Shown here in pieces: positions 7,485 to 16,175 of a DNA stretch of 64,000 nt. Source of the stretch: Lachnospiraceae bacterium (GTDB lineage: Bacteria > Bacillota > Clostridia > Lachnospirales > Lachnospiraceae); the NCBI GenBank assembly GCA_017552985.1, contig JAFZNO010000081.1, forward strand, positions 92,795-156,794. Reading direction: 5' to 3'. Position 1 is the stretch's first letter; each line of letters starts with the position of its first letter. The translations under genes were made by a program, and so were the position numbers. The notes under the pieces are model-generated. The model was not told the origin of the DNA. It saw only the letters and a list, made by a program, of their open reading frames with translations, and made no database searches.

Positions 7485-9575
7485 CTATTCTGCCTTTTGA
7501 AACGTAAATGAAAAGATCATCACGGGATTTGCCGCCTGCATCAGATGGTATGCCCCCGCCTGCTTTGCCTTGCTGACGGAAACATTGGTGATTTCCAGAT
7601 CCTCTACAGGAAATTCCTGAACCAGTTCCTGCATCTTTGCAATGCTCTCCAGGCTGATGGCATTCATGACAACGCGCGCGCGCGGATTCTTTTGGTAAAT
7701 GGCTTCCAGGATCTCCCGAAGGTTTCCGCGGCTTCCGCCGATAAATACGTGCGTTGGCGCCGGCAATCCCTCCATCCCTTCCGGTGCCATTGCCTCGATG
7801 ACCCGTACCTGATAAGCGCCGAACTTTTCACGATTTCTCCGGATCAAATCCACCGCCTCCGGATTGCACTCGATGGCATAAACCTGAATCCGTGGCGACA
7901 AGGCTGCCATCTCCATCGCAATGGAGCCCGTTCCGCTTCCCACGTCGTACGCCACGGCGTCTTCCGTTAATCTCAGCTTACAGATCGATATTTCACGCAC
8001 TTCTTCCTTGGTCATCGGGACTTTCTCACGCAAAAACGCCTCATCTGAAAATCCCGGCGTGATCTGACCGAAGGCCGCGCAAGGCTGCCCTGCATCCGTT
8101 CCGGCGCAAGCACTTTTTCTTGGTACCATAAAACCTGCATACAGCCCTGGCTCCGTGATTTCCATTGCTTCTTTTGCCGTAGGCGTAAAGCACTTTTCCT
8201 CCGCATAGGAAAGCTGATACCCAAGTTTCAGATCGTAACGTTCGTCAAATCCACGCTCCACGCAGAACGCTCCGATCTCGCGTACGTCCTCCGGACCGGA
8301 GGTTAAAAAGAAAAGCTTTCTCCCCCTTCGCATGGCAAACAAAAGCTCTGCCTTCCATTGGTTTTGTTCCACGCCGTGAGTACTAAGGATCATGGCATCC
8401 TGCCAGCTTTCCCCAAACTTTGCGGCAAGGGCTGAGATCGTCGACGTTCCAGGCAAAAAGCGCACCCTGATTGTATCCATCTTTTCAAGCGCCGCACTCA
8501 GCTTTGCAGCGCCGCTGTAAAATCCCACGTCTCCCGAAAAAAGAATCGTCACATTCTGTTTGCCATTTTCTTTTTCCCGTATGTCATTTAGCCAAGGTAC
8601 GATATCCTTCTCCAGATAATAAGGGTATGCGTTCTTCTTCGCGCTAAGGCCTTCCAGCATCCGCTTTGCCCCAAACAAATAATCCGTTTCGGCCAGTCTT
8701 TGCTCCAGGGCTATGGTCCGTTGCTCCCTTGTACCCATGCCAATGCCTGCCAGAACCACGTCAAGGAAAGCCTTTTCGCCTTCCGCATCGCCCTCCTGCA
8801 AAGCAAGCTTTTCAATCTCTTTGCATGTTTCCAAAAAGGAATAGGTTTGATCTGTTTCCGGAATGGGCCTTCGAATGACACAGCACGTGATGCCTGCTTC
8901 CTTCGCCGCTTCCAGCTTCTCGTCAACGCCGCCGACCTTTCCGCTTTCCTTTGTCACCATACAGGTAATGCCATATTGTCGGATCGTCGCCAGATTCATC
9001 TCCTTGGTGAAGGGCCCCTGCATGGCTATGATCTGTTTTCCTTCCAACCCATTTTTCCAACAAAGCTCCATGCTCTCCCTGCCAGGAAGCACGCGAACCA
9101 CGAGACGGGATCTCAGTTCCTCTCTTTGGCAAAAGGCATCCAGCTCCTTGCTTCCCGTCGTCAAAAAAATAGTTCCTTCCATGCTACAAAGCCTTTTTGC
9201 GCAAACGCTTGCTGAATCAAAATAAATACAGTCCTTTGTCAAGTCTGTTTCTTCCTCCAGATTTCTCTCCAGACGGAAATAGGGAACGCTGCTTCCCTCC
9301 ATGCTTTGTCGAATGTTTTTCGTCACTTCCGTCGCATAGGGATGCGTTGCGTCCACAACGGCAAAGAGCGCTTCCGCCTGCAGGAGGTCTTTCATTTCCG
9401 TGACGGAAAGTCTCCCCTGCCTTACGTCGATCTCTTCCCGCACTGCCGTGTCTTGCATAACCTGGGCTCCATATTCCGTGGCAACGCAGACAATCGAAAA
9501 AATGCCTTTTTCAGCAAGCCTTTGCGCCAGTTCACGGCCCTCCGTCGTGCCCGCATAGATCAGCACTTTCCTCAT
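7485..9575 (-). CDS. Trifunctional CbiJ-CbiE-CbiT fusion: precorrin-6A reductase and C5/C15 methyltransferase-decarboxylase
   Basis: A 696-residue protein that joins three consecutive corrin-ring steps. Residues 1 to about 255 are the reductase (CbiJ/CobK), with the N-terminal nucleotide-binding start KVLIYAGTTEGRELA and the DATHPYA motif. Residues 270 to about 475 are a tetrapyrrole methylase (CbiE) starting VVLAGIGMGT. From about 505 to the end is CbiT, with the SAM motif DVGSGTGSIAMEMA and the GGSRGN block. CbiE-CbiT fusions (CobL) are well known; the three-way fusion is less usual. The gene overlaps cbiH by 4 bp (stop/start), fixing the ATG start. The linker around 480-505 contains several Cys (KSACAGTDAGQPCAAFG). 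Confidence 0.94.
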   Translation of the reverse strand: MRKVLIYAGTTEGRELAQRLAEKGIFSIVCVATEYGAQVMQDTAVREEIDVRQGRLSVTEMKDLLQAEALFAVVDATHPYATEVTKNIRQSMEGSSVPYFRLERNLEEETDLTKDCIYFDSASVCAKRLCSMEGTIFLTTGSKELDAFCQREELRSRLVVRVLPGRESMELCWKNGLEGKQIIAMQGPFTKEMNLATIRQYGITCMVTKESGKVGGVDEKLEAAKEAGITCCVIRRPIPETDQTYSFLETCKEIEKLALQEGDAEGEKAFLDVVLAGIGMGTREQRTIALEQRLAETDYLFGAKRMLEGLSAKKNAYPYYLEKDIVPWLNDIREKENGKQNVTILFSGDVGFYSGAAKLSAALEKMDTIRVRFLPGTSTISALAAKFGESWQDAMILSTHGVEQNQWKAELLFAMRRGRKLFFLTSGPEDVREIGAFCVERGFDERYDLKLGYQLSYAEEKCFTPTAKEAMEITEPGLYAGFMVPRKSACAGTDAGQPCAAFGQITPGFSDEAFLREKVPMTKEEVREISICKLRLTEDAVAYDVGSGTGSIAMEMAALSPRIQVYAIECNPEAVDLIRRNREKFGAYQVRVIEAMAPEGMEGLPAPTHVFIGGSRGNLREILEAIYQKNPRARVVMNAISLESIAKMQELVQEFPVEDLEITNVSVSKAKQAGAYHLMQAANPVMIFSFTFQKAE

Positions 9576-10324
9576 ATCGAATACCCCCGCTTCGTGATCA
9601 GTTTACCGTCTTGCAAAATGGACTGGGAATTTCCCACAAACACCGTGGTAAACATGTCTGCTTCCGTCTCCTTCAATTCCTTCAGCGTCATGACGCGGCT
9701 TTCCATTCCGTCCCTTCCGATGTTTCGCACGTAGCCACAGGCCCTGTCCGGGCTGGCTCCCGCGTCCAACATGATCTCGCATGCTCTTTTCAAGTAATCC
9801 TTTCGCTTATGACTGGAAGGATTATAAATGGCGATCGCAAAATCTCCCAAGATCGCCGCGCGCAGACGGCTCTCAATCGTCTCCCAGGAAGTCAGCAGAT
9901 CGCTTAAGCTGATCACGCAATAATCATGGTTTAAGGGTGCTCCAAGCACCGACGCGCCGCTGTTTGCCGCCGTCACGCCGCCAACGATCTCAATGCTGAT
10001 TTCCACGTCAGAAGTCCCAGAGGCATATTCCGGCAAAAGCTCATACATGGGTGCAGCCATCCCATATACGCCTGCGTCTCCGCTGCACACAAGCGCAACT
10101 TGTTTACCTTGCGCCGCCAACTCAAAACAAAGCCTGCAACGCTCTATCTCCTGCCGCATGCCCGTCGTCAAGTATTCTTTGTCCGGAAAGCTTGGTTTTA
10201 ACAGATCCGTATAGGTCGTATATCCTACGATCACGTCGCACGTCTCCAAAACGTGCTTCGCCTCCAACGTCATTCCTTCCAATTTTCCTGGCCCAATGCC
10301 CACAACGTAAATCGTCTGTCTCAT
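9572..10324 (-). CDS. cbiH: Precorrin-3B C17-methyltransferase
   Basis: SAM-dependent methylation of C17 with ring contraction of the corrinoid macrocycle in the anaerobic pathway. From Met at 10324 the protein has 250 residues, the usual CbiH size, and opens with IYVVGIGPGKLEGMT, the tetrapyrrole-methylase start. CSGDAGVYGMA and the NPSSHKRKDY block are typical of CbiH. The open frame extends upstream to 10492, but those 56 residues would overlap cbiG by about 100 bp and show no family likeness. A second possible start (MQHVKIDGRDY, ATG near 10378) cannot be excluded. Ribosome binding sites of both starts are weak. Its 3' end overlaps the cbiJET fusion by 4 bp. Confidence 0.93.
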   Translation of the reverse strand: MRQTIYVVGIGPGKLEGMTLEAKHVLETCDVIVGYTTYTDLLKPSFPDKEYLTTGMRQEIERCRLCFELAAQGKQVALVCSGDAGVYGMAAPMYELLPEYASGTSDVEISIEIVGGVTAANSGASVLGAPLNHDYCVISLSDLLTSWETIESRLRAAILGDFAIAIYNPSSHKRKDYLKRACEIMLDAGASPDRACGYVRNIGRDGMESRVMTLKELKETEADMFTTVFVGNSQSILQDGKLITKRGYSI

Positions 10325-10392
10325 TTGATCTTCCAACCCGCGTTTATAATCTCTACCGTCAATCTTCACGTGCTGCATTCCTTCATCCGTGT

Positions 10393-11454
10393 TCAAAAAT
10401 GAAGTACCGTGATTCTCTTGGCCACTGCCACCGTCATGCCCTGCGACGCCGTCTTCTTTTGAACGAGCTCCCCGCCTGTTCCTGCATGGCAAAGCGCAGC
10501 CCTCTCACACACGTTCGCCACGCCCGTGGTTTCCCGGACAAACTCAGACTCCGTAAATTCTCCCTGCACCTTCTGAAGTTCACTTGCCGGATATGTTACA
10601 AAGGGCAAGTGATAATATTGCGCCAATTCCCACAGTCCTTCTTCCCTGACCTTCAGATCAATGGAGGCGATGGCACAGGTTTTCTCCAGCCACCCTTCCG
10701 GAAGATTTTCCGCCAAAAAAGCATTGAATTCTTCAAAGGTCTTTCCCTTCTTGCAGCCAATCCCTACGACGTATTCCTTTGCCACCAGCAAGAGTGACTG
10801 ACTTACGTTAGGATGCCGCGCATGACCTTCCTCCGTAACGATCCGCACGTCTGTCGTCTCAGAAGAAAAAGGCACAAAAACAAGTCCCTCCGGGAGCTCC
10901 GCTCCTTCCGTTCCGCTGCCTTCCGTAATCGCCGCCCGGATTCCGTCTTCCCAAGTGATGGTTACCTTCTCCCCTCGGAGAAGCTTCGCAGAAACCTTCC
11001 GGATACCGTCCCGGTTTTTAATCTGCAGGCCGTTCTCCATGGCAAATACGTCCACGGAAAACGTTCCTTCCACGTCCGTTGCCGTCGTCAGAACCAGAAC
11101 GGCTCCCGTTTTATCCGCAAGCTTCTTTGCGAGCGCATTCGCGCCTCCAACGTGACCGGAGAGAATGGGAATGATAAATCTCCCCTGCTCGTCCATGACA
11201 AGCACCGCGCTGTCGGAAAGCTTGTCCCTCACAAAGGGCGCGATGGCCCGCACTGCGATCCCGCAGGCTCCGATAAACAGAATGGGGAGGTGCTTCTCAA
11301 AACACGCTCCCGTCCATTGCTCCAAAGAAACGTCCGCGCTTCGATACTGCGGGATCATTTCCGTCCATTCTTCAAATGTCTTCCGCGCCAAGGCTTCCCC
11401 TTGGGCAGTAAAGGTACAAACGCGAAGAATCAAACCTGACACCTCCAAAATCAT
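10393..11454 (-). CDS. cbiG: Cobalt-precorrin-5A hydrolase
   Basis: Opens the lactone of cobalt-precorrin-5A and releases acetaldehyde, a step of the oxygen-independent pathway. The 353-residue protein has the three CbiG parts: an N-terminal domain with FIGACGIAVRAIAPFVRDK, a central part with LSGHVGGANALAKKLA, and a C-terminal CobE-like domain starting VVGIGCKKGKTFEEF and ending with TGVANVCERAALCHAG. It lies between cbiF and cbiH. Presence of CbiG together with CbiD, CbiK and CbiF shows that the organism uses the early-cobalt pathway. Confidence 0.95.
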   Translation of the reverse strand: MILEVSGLILRVCTFTAQGEALARKTFEEWTEMIPQYRSADVSLEQWTGACFEKHLPILFIGACGIAVRAIAPFVRDKLSDSAVLVMDEQGRFIIPILSGHVGGANALAKKLADKTGAVLVLTTATDVEGTFSVDVFAMENGLQIKNRDGIRKVSAKLLRGEKVTITWEDGIRAAITEGSGTEGAELPEGLVFVPFSSETTDVRIVTEEGHARHPNVSQSLLLVAKEYVVGIGCKKGKTFEEFNAFLAENLPEGWLEKTCAIASIDLKVREEGLWELAQYYHLPFVTYPASELQKVQGEFTESEFVRETTGVANVCERAALCHAGTGGELVQKKTASQGMTVAVAKRITVLHF

Positions 11455-11474
11455 GAACCGTTATGCACTCATTC

Positions 11475-12233
11475 TTAAACCTTTGCCGGACGGTATTCCG
11501 TCGCGAAATCCGGCGCGTAAAGCCTCGATCTTGCATACCCGCTCTGGGCGATCGCCGGGCCAACCAACACAACGGCAATCTTGTTGATCCCATGCTCTGC
11601 CGCCACCTTTGGAAGGCTCTCCACGGTACACAGATACCGCTCCTCCTCCGGCCAGGTAGCTTTATACACCAAGGCTACGGGAGTATCCTTAGCATAACCT
11701 CCCGCCATCAGACGCCGTGATAATTCCTCCAGCATCCCTGCGCTCAGATAAATCGCCATGCTGGCGCCGTGGGCCGCAAAGCTTTCTATGGATTCCTTTT
11801 CCGGCACGGGCGTCTTGCCAGCCATTCTCGTAATGATCAAAGACTGTGACACCTCCGGCAAGGTATATTCCAGATTTAAGGATGCCGCAGCTCCAAAGCA
11901 TGCGCTAACGCCAGGGCAGCTCTCATACGGGATGCCGCGTTCGTCCAATGCATCCATCTGTTCCCTGACGGCCCCGTAAATACTGGGCTCCCCCGTATGA
12001 AGGCGAACCGTCATCTTCCCGCCTTTTTCAGCCACTTCCATGATTTCCAGAATCTCTTCCAGCGTCAGCTTTGCACTGTTGTGAAGCTCACAATCCGGCT
12101 TCGCGTACCCAAGCAATTCGGGATTCACCAAGGAACCTGCGTATATGATCACGTCCGCCTTCTCCAAAAGGTTCTTTCCCCGCACCGTGATCAAATCGGC
12201 AGCGCCGCTTCCGGCGCCCACAAAATAAACCAT
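11475..12233 (-). CDS. cbiF: Cobalt-precorrin-4 C11-methyltransferase
   Basis: A 252-residue tetrapyrrole methylase with the N-terminal VYFVGAGSGAADLITVRG, the second motif LHTGEPSIYGAVREQMDAL and a PVALVYKATWPEE segment, all characteristic of CbiF/CobM. It methylates C11 of cobalt-precorrin-4 using SAM. It is 20 bp upstream of cbiG and 30 bp downstream of the Ldh-type oxidoreductase gene. It is the first of a compact block cbiF-G-H-JET-A. Confidence 0.95.
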   Translation of the reverse strand: MVYFVGAGSGAADLITVRGKNLLEKADVIIYAGSLVNPELLGYAKPDCELHNSAKLTLEEILEIMEVAEKGGKMTVRLHTGEPSIYGAVREQMDALDERGIPYESCPGVSACFGAAASLNLEYTLPEVSQSLIITRMAGKTPVPEKESIESFAAHGASMAIYLSAGMLEELSRRLMAGGYAKDTPVALVYKATWPEEERYLCTVESLPKVAAEHGINKIAVVLVGPAIAQSGYARSRLYAPDFATEYRPAKV

Positions 12234-12263
12234 TCCCGTCCCTCCGAAATCTATATCACCGCT

Positions 12264-13379
12264 TTACTTATCCTCAAAAGCGAAATGATAATTTAATCCA
12301 AGCGCATCCCTTACGGTGATAATGTCCTTTTGCACGGCCTCGCCCACGGGAACGCCCTTGTCCTTGCGGAAGAGCCAAACGTCATGCTCCTTTTCACCAG
12401 CCGTATAGATTCTGCTCTCGCCGGGGGCTTTCTTTGAAGCGCGCAGCGCGCGGCAGATCTCGCCGGCAATTTTCTTAAACTCTTCCCGTCCCATAAATGC
12501 CTCGGGATCGACCACAAAGAAGAAATGACCCAAGTGATACATTCTGGGCTTTCCGTTGTCATCAACGCCTGACAGTGCCTTCATAAACTCACCGCCCGAC
12601 AAAGCCGCGGAAAGGATTTCCACAACCGTCGCGTAGCCATATCCCTTATATCCCGCCATCTCCTCGCCAATGCCGCCGAGGGGCGCCAGGGCTGCCGTTC
12701 CCTTCACCAGATCCTTTAAGATCTGTGCACTGTCCGTCAAGGCTTCCCCCTGCTCGGAAACCACCATGCCGGCCGGCACGGGCTTTCCTTCTCTCGCATA
12801 ATATTCAATCTTTCCACGCTGTACGATGGAAGTCGCGCAGTCCAGACAGAAAGGGAATTCCTCATCCGTCGGGATGGAGAACGTGAGCGGATTCGTTCCA
12901 AGCATGTTTTCCACGCCAAGAGTTGGCGCAATGGAGGGTCTCGCATTGGTACCCGTGATGCCGATCATTCCCGCATCGCTCGCCATGCCGGTCCAGTAGC
13001 CCGCGATGCCGTAATGGGTGCTGTTGCGGATCGCTCCACCCGCCATGCCGTAGGTTTTCGCCTTTTCGATCAGCTTCTTCATCACGTGATAGCTGGCCAC
13101 CATGCCCATGCCGTCATGGGCGTCAGCGACGATTGTCGTTGGCGTCTCCTTGATGATCTCAAGCTCAGTCTTGGGTAAAAGCGTTCCCTTCACGATCCTG
13201 TCAATGTAGATGGGCTTAAAGCGATTGCATCCGTGGCTCTCGATGCCTCTCCTGTCAGACTCCAAAAGGACGTCAGCGCAAATCTTCGCATCCTCCTCCG
13301 GGACGCCATACCCCTTAAAAGCGTCGATCATAAAGTTGTTCATTTGCTCCCACGGTACAAAAGGTCTGGTTTCCGTCAT
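12264..13379 (-). CDS. Ldh family (malate/L-lactate/sulfolactate-type) NAD(P)-dependent oxidoreductase
   Basis: A 371-residue member of the LDH2/MDH2 oxidoreductase family, which is unrelated to classical lactate dehydrogenases. Family marks are the ESDRRGIESHGCNRF segment (residues 48-62, with the conserved His), the NSTHYGIAGYW segment containing another conserved His, and TGTNARPSIAPTLG followed by LGTNPLTFSIPT. It oxidises a 2-hydroxyacid to a 2-oxoacid; the substrate cannot be told (malate, L-lactate, ureidoglycolate and sulfolactate enzymes all look alike). It sits inside the B12 run, 30 bp from cbiF, and has no known place in corrinoid synthesis. Confidence 0.93.
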   Translation of the reverse strand: MTETRPFVPWEQMNNFMIDAFKGYGVPEEDAKICADVLLESDRRGIESHGCNRFKPIYIDRIVKGTLLPKTELEIIKETPTTIVADAHDGMGMVASYHVMKKLIEKAKTYGMAGGAIRNSTHYGIAGYWTGMASDAGMIGITGTNARPSIAPTLGVENMLGTNPLTFSIPTDEEFPFCLDCATSIVQRGKIEYYAREGKPVPAGMVVSEQGEALTDSAQILKDLVKGTAALAPLGGIGEEMAGYKGYGYATVVEILSAALSGGEFMKALSGVDDNGKPRMYHLGHFFFVVDPEAFMGREEFKKIAGEICRALRASKKAPGESRIYTAGEKEHDVWLFRKDKGVPVGEAVQKDIITVRDALGLNYHFAFEDK

Positions 13380-13409
13380 AGTTACTTCCTCCTGCGTTTT
13401 CCATAATTA

Positions 13410-14954
13410 TCATTTCAATACGTAGCCGTTTTCCGGCGTCCATTCCAATTTCTTTGGCTTGTCCGTAACTTGAAAGCTTCCAAGAAAATTCGCCCTCAGT
13501 TCATCATTCCATACTTCCCCGTCATTGGCAAGACGCACGGCGTAAATGGGCTTCTTTTCCTCGTCCAAAACGCTCGGCGTTGCAATGGCCAGATAAACCT
13601 CGTATTCTCCAAGCGGAGCATCCTCCGGCAGAAAAGCACTCACGCAAAAGCTTGTGATTCTCTGGCTGTCCCATTTCGTCGGATCTGAATTCTCAACCCA
13701 TTCCATGAAAGGATAATGATATTTCACGCCATTTCCAACAATCAGCAAACTCAATTCCTTCGGTTTTACCAGATTTGCAAATCCAACGTTCTCCACGTCT
13801 GTCTCCAGAATAAGATTCCACCCCTGCGGCACTTCCTTTGTCATTCTGACGCCTCGCACGACAAACCGATATCCAAAGTGATTCCTTACGTATTCATAAC
13901 CCGAACGACCTTGATATCTTGGATCGCTCCCTTCGTACGTTTCCTGCTTTAAAACGTCCATCGTCTGTTGGTTCCAAGCGCCGTTTAGATACGTAAGATG
14001 CGTAAGAAACGCCTCTTTTTCCAAGTAGGAAACCGTCAATCCGATCTCGTCCATATTATCGCGGGTCACGCCCGCCTCTCCTCCAAAGAGCGTATGCTTT
14101 GCCTGATTCGAAAGCCACGTAAGCTCTTGGTCTCGATTCACGTAGGTACCAAGATCAGACTCGGAAGCCATATACCCGTCATCATAGATTCCGACGCGAT
14201 ATTCCCTTTGTCCTGGCGTTGTCACTTGCGCCGCAAGTTCGTTTAAGCCAATGCCGCACCATCCTGCATATTGGCTCGGCGTCCTAACGCTGATGGGAAT
14301 GGATTCCGGTAAAACATCCAGCCATTTGTCGATCACTCTGTTAAAGTTTTCCTGCGTGCATGCTTTCGATCCGTGCATCTCACCCCATTTCCCAAAGAGG
14401 CCGCACTCGACGGAAACCACTGTTTCTCCGTGTCTGCTGATCACTTCACCTAGCTGTTCCTGATGCCGCAGGATCATTTCCAGGCTTGGTTCATAAGTAT
14501 TTTTCCCGCTAAACCATGGATCATACGAAAAGCGAAGAATTGCGCAGCGTTGATCCTCCTCCAGCATCTCCAGCGTCTCTTCGAAGCATTTTAAAGCATC
14601 CTCCGAAAGTTCCTTATCGGAGGAATGATGATAGGCACCCGAAAACTCCGCAAGATCCATTCGGAAATGGATCAGCGGATCAGACGTCTCCGGCATGGCA
14701 TTTCCATTCTCCTGAAAATGAACGTAGACGGGGGAATAAAACCCCATGCCTGGATTCTCCACGTAGTCCAGCGTCTCTTCATAGCTGATTTCATCCACGG
14801 ATTCAAGCCGTCTGTGATCCTTCACCATATATGCGCTGCCGATTTCCGCGATCATAAGATTCATCCCCACCCATGCAGGAATCAGAATTCTGACCATCCT
14901 CCACAGGATCAACGTTGGAACCAGCCAAATTGGCTTCCCGTACAAAAATTGCAT
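13410..14954 (-). CDS. DUF4832/DUF4874 domain protein, possible glycoside-hydrolase-like
   Basis: A 514-residue protein with an N-terminal hydrophobic stretch (PIWLVPTLILWRMVRILIPAW) that probably acts as a membrane anchor or uncleaved signal. Next comes a block starting ENPGMGFYSPVYVHF, which matches the DUF4874 N-domain. The AILRFSYDPW and ECGLFGKWGEMHG motifs match DUF4832. This two-domain pair has the look of a (beta/alpha)8 glycoside hydrolase, but no activity is known to me. The last 130 residues form a beta-rich domain. It lies between the serine hydrolase and the Ldh-type gene within the B12 run; the link to corrinoids is unclear. Confidence 0.82.
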   Translation of the reverse strand: MQFLYGKPIWLVPTLILWRMVRILIPAWVGMNLMIAEIGSAYMVKDHRRLESVDEISYEETLDYVENPGMGFYSPVYVHFQENGNAMPETSDPLIHFRMDLAEFSGAYHHSSDKELSEDALKCFEETLEMLEEDQRCAILRFSYDPWFSGKNTYEPSLEMILRHQEQLGEVISRHGETVVSVECGLFGKWGEMHGSKACTQENFNRVIDKWLDVLPESIPISVRTPSQYAGWCGIGLNELAAQVTTPGQREYRVGIYDDGYMASESDLGTYVNRDQELTWLSNQAKHTLFGGEAGVTRDNMDEIGLTVSYLEKEAFLTHLTYLNGAWNQQTMDVLKQETYEGSDPRYQGRSGYEYVRNHFGYRFVVRGVRMTKEVPQGWNLILETDVENVGFANLVKPKELSLLIVGNGVKYHYPFMEWVENSDPTKWDSQRITSFCVSAFLPEDAPLGEYEVYLAIATPSVLDEEKKPIYAVRLANDGEVWNDELRANFLGSFQVTDKPKKLEWTPENGYVLK

Positions 14955-14981
14955 TTACGCATCATCCATTCTCTGTCTAAT

Positions 14982-16115
14982 TTACTTTCCAAACACCATG
15001 TCCCGAAGCCTCGGATGGATCACGCCGTAGGCCATGCCGCAATTCCTCACGTGCATGATATAGACGAAGCTGGTTTTCGATGCCGTATCCATCTGGATGC
15101 AGGCACCTGCCGCACCGTCCCATCCAAAGACGCCTGCGGGAGCCGTCGAACCGACCATCTCAGGATTTAACAGGATCTGCATGCCGCAGCCGTAACCATA
15201 GCCAACTCTTCCCATGGTCCTCGCGATGTCGTTCATGGAATCGGAATACAAAAGATTCTGCTTGAATCGCTCCACGGATTCAGGCCTTAAGATCTGGACG
15301 CCCTTTGCCGAAATGCCGCCACATGCAAGGGCATCCGCGAGAATGGCATAATCCTCCGTACAGCTTACAAGTCCTGCGCCGCCGCTCTCATAGCTTTCCG
15401 AAAGCTGATAGTTACAGGTCTGCTCCATGGGCACGATTCCCGTTTCATCGCAAATATATTGCTGGGCGAGTCTCTCAAGCCCCATATTGTCAGGCTTTGC
15501 GAAGAAGGTATTCTTCATGCCAAGGGGCTCCCAGACATTCTTCTTCAGATACTCACCGAAGCTCATTCCCGTGACGACTTCCAACACTGCTGCCGCAACG
15601 TCATGGCTTAAACTGTAGCAAAAATGCGTGCCAGGCTGGAATAATAAGGGAGACTCCGCAAAGGCATCCACGATCTCCCTCGTCGTTGCCATCTGTCCCT
15701 TTTCATTTAATACGCGGACAATGCCAGGACGATTTAAGTCATAATCCAATCCAGACTGCATGGAAACCAGGTGTCTAACCTTCAGAGGCCATTTTAACGC
15801 TTCTTCCCCGTTCTCCGTTTTAACTTTGACGTCCTTGTATGCCGGAAGATACTTTGCGACCTCATCCTCCAGGGAAAGCTTTCCCTGCTCCACGAGCTGC
15901 ATGATCGCCGTCATCGTCTGCACCTTTGTCATGGAAAACATCAGGTACCTTTGATCCGCTGCCACTGGCTGCGTCTTTTCCGTATTGACCGTACCGTTCA
16001 TATGACGGTAGATCTGCTGATGGTCCTGGTAAACAATTAAATCCACCGACGGAATTCCCAGATCCAGTAAGGAATCCAGATATGCCGTCATCTTCTCTGC
16101 GTTAAATCCACTCAT
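14982..16115 (-). CDS. Serine hydrolase of the beta-lactamase / penicillin-binding-protein-like family
   Basis: A 377-residue class C beta-lactamase-fold protein. The catalytic SxxK is SMTK at residues 61-64 in LMFSMTKVQTMTA. The second-motif Tyr is in HFCYSLSHDVAAAV; here the usual YxN reads YSL, so the Asn is missing. The third motif region reads FGWDGAAGAC. No signal peptide is visible, so it appears cytoplasmic. Likely an esterase or D-amino-acid peptidase rather than a true beta-lactamase. Its neighbours are the DUF4832 protein and a membrane protein, and no direct role in B12 synthesis can be inferred. Confidence 0.88.
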   Translation of the reverse strand: MSGFNAEKMTAYLDSLLDLGIPSVDLIVYQDHQQIYRHMNGTVNTEKTQPVAADQRYLMFSMTKVQTMTAIMQLVEQGKLSLEDEVAKYLPAYKDVKVKTENGEEALKWPLKVRHLVSMQSGLDYDLNRPGIVRVLNEKGQMATTREIVDAFAESPLLFQPGTHFCYSLSHDVAAAVLEVVTGMSFGEYLKKNVWEPLGMKNTFFAKPDNMGLERLAQQYICDETGIVPMEQTCNYQLSESYESGGAGLVSCTEDYAILADALACGGISAKGVQILRPESVERFKQNLLYSDSMNDIARTMGRVGYGYGCGMQILLNPEMVGSTAPAGVFGWDGAAGACIQMDTASKTSFVYIMHVRNCGMAYGVIHPRLRDMVFGK

Positions 16116-16175
16116 GTTTTACTTGCTCCTTTGCCGTTATAAAATGATTATCGTTTTTCATTCCACAAATTCACG

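Noticed and set aside
10325-10492. Upstream extension of cbiH
   Set aside because: It overlaps cbiG by about 100 bp, is low in family likeness, and the protein from 10324 has the normal length.
10051-10797. Plus-strand open frame of 248 codons across cbiH and cbiG
   Set aside because: Lies antisense to two well recognised B12 genes and shows no family likeness.
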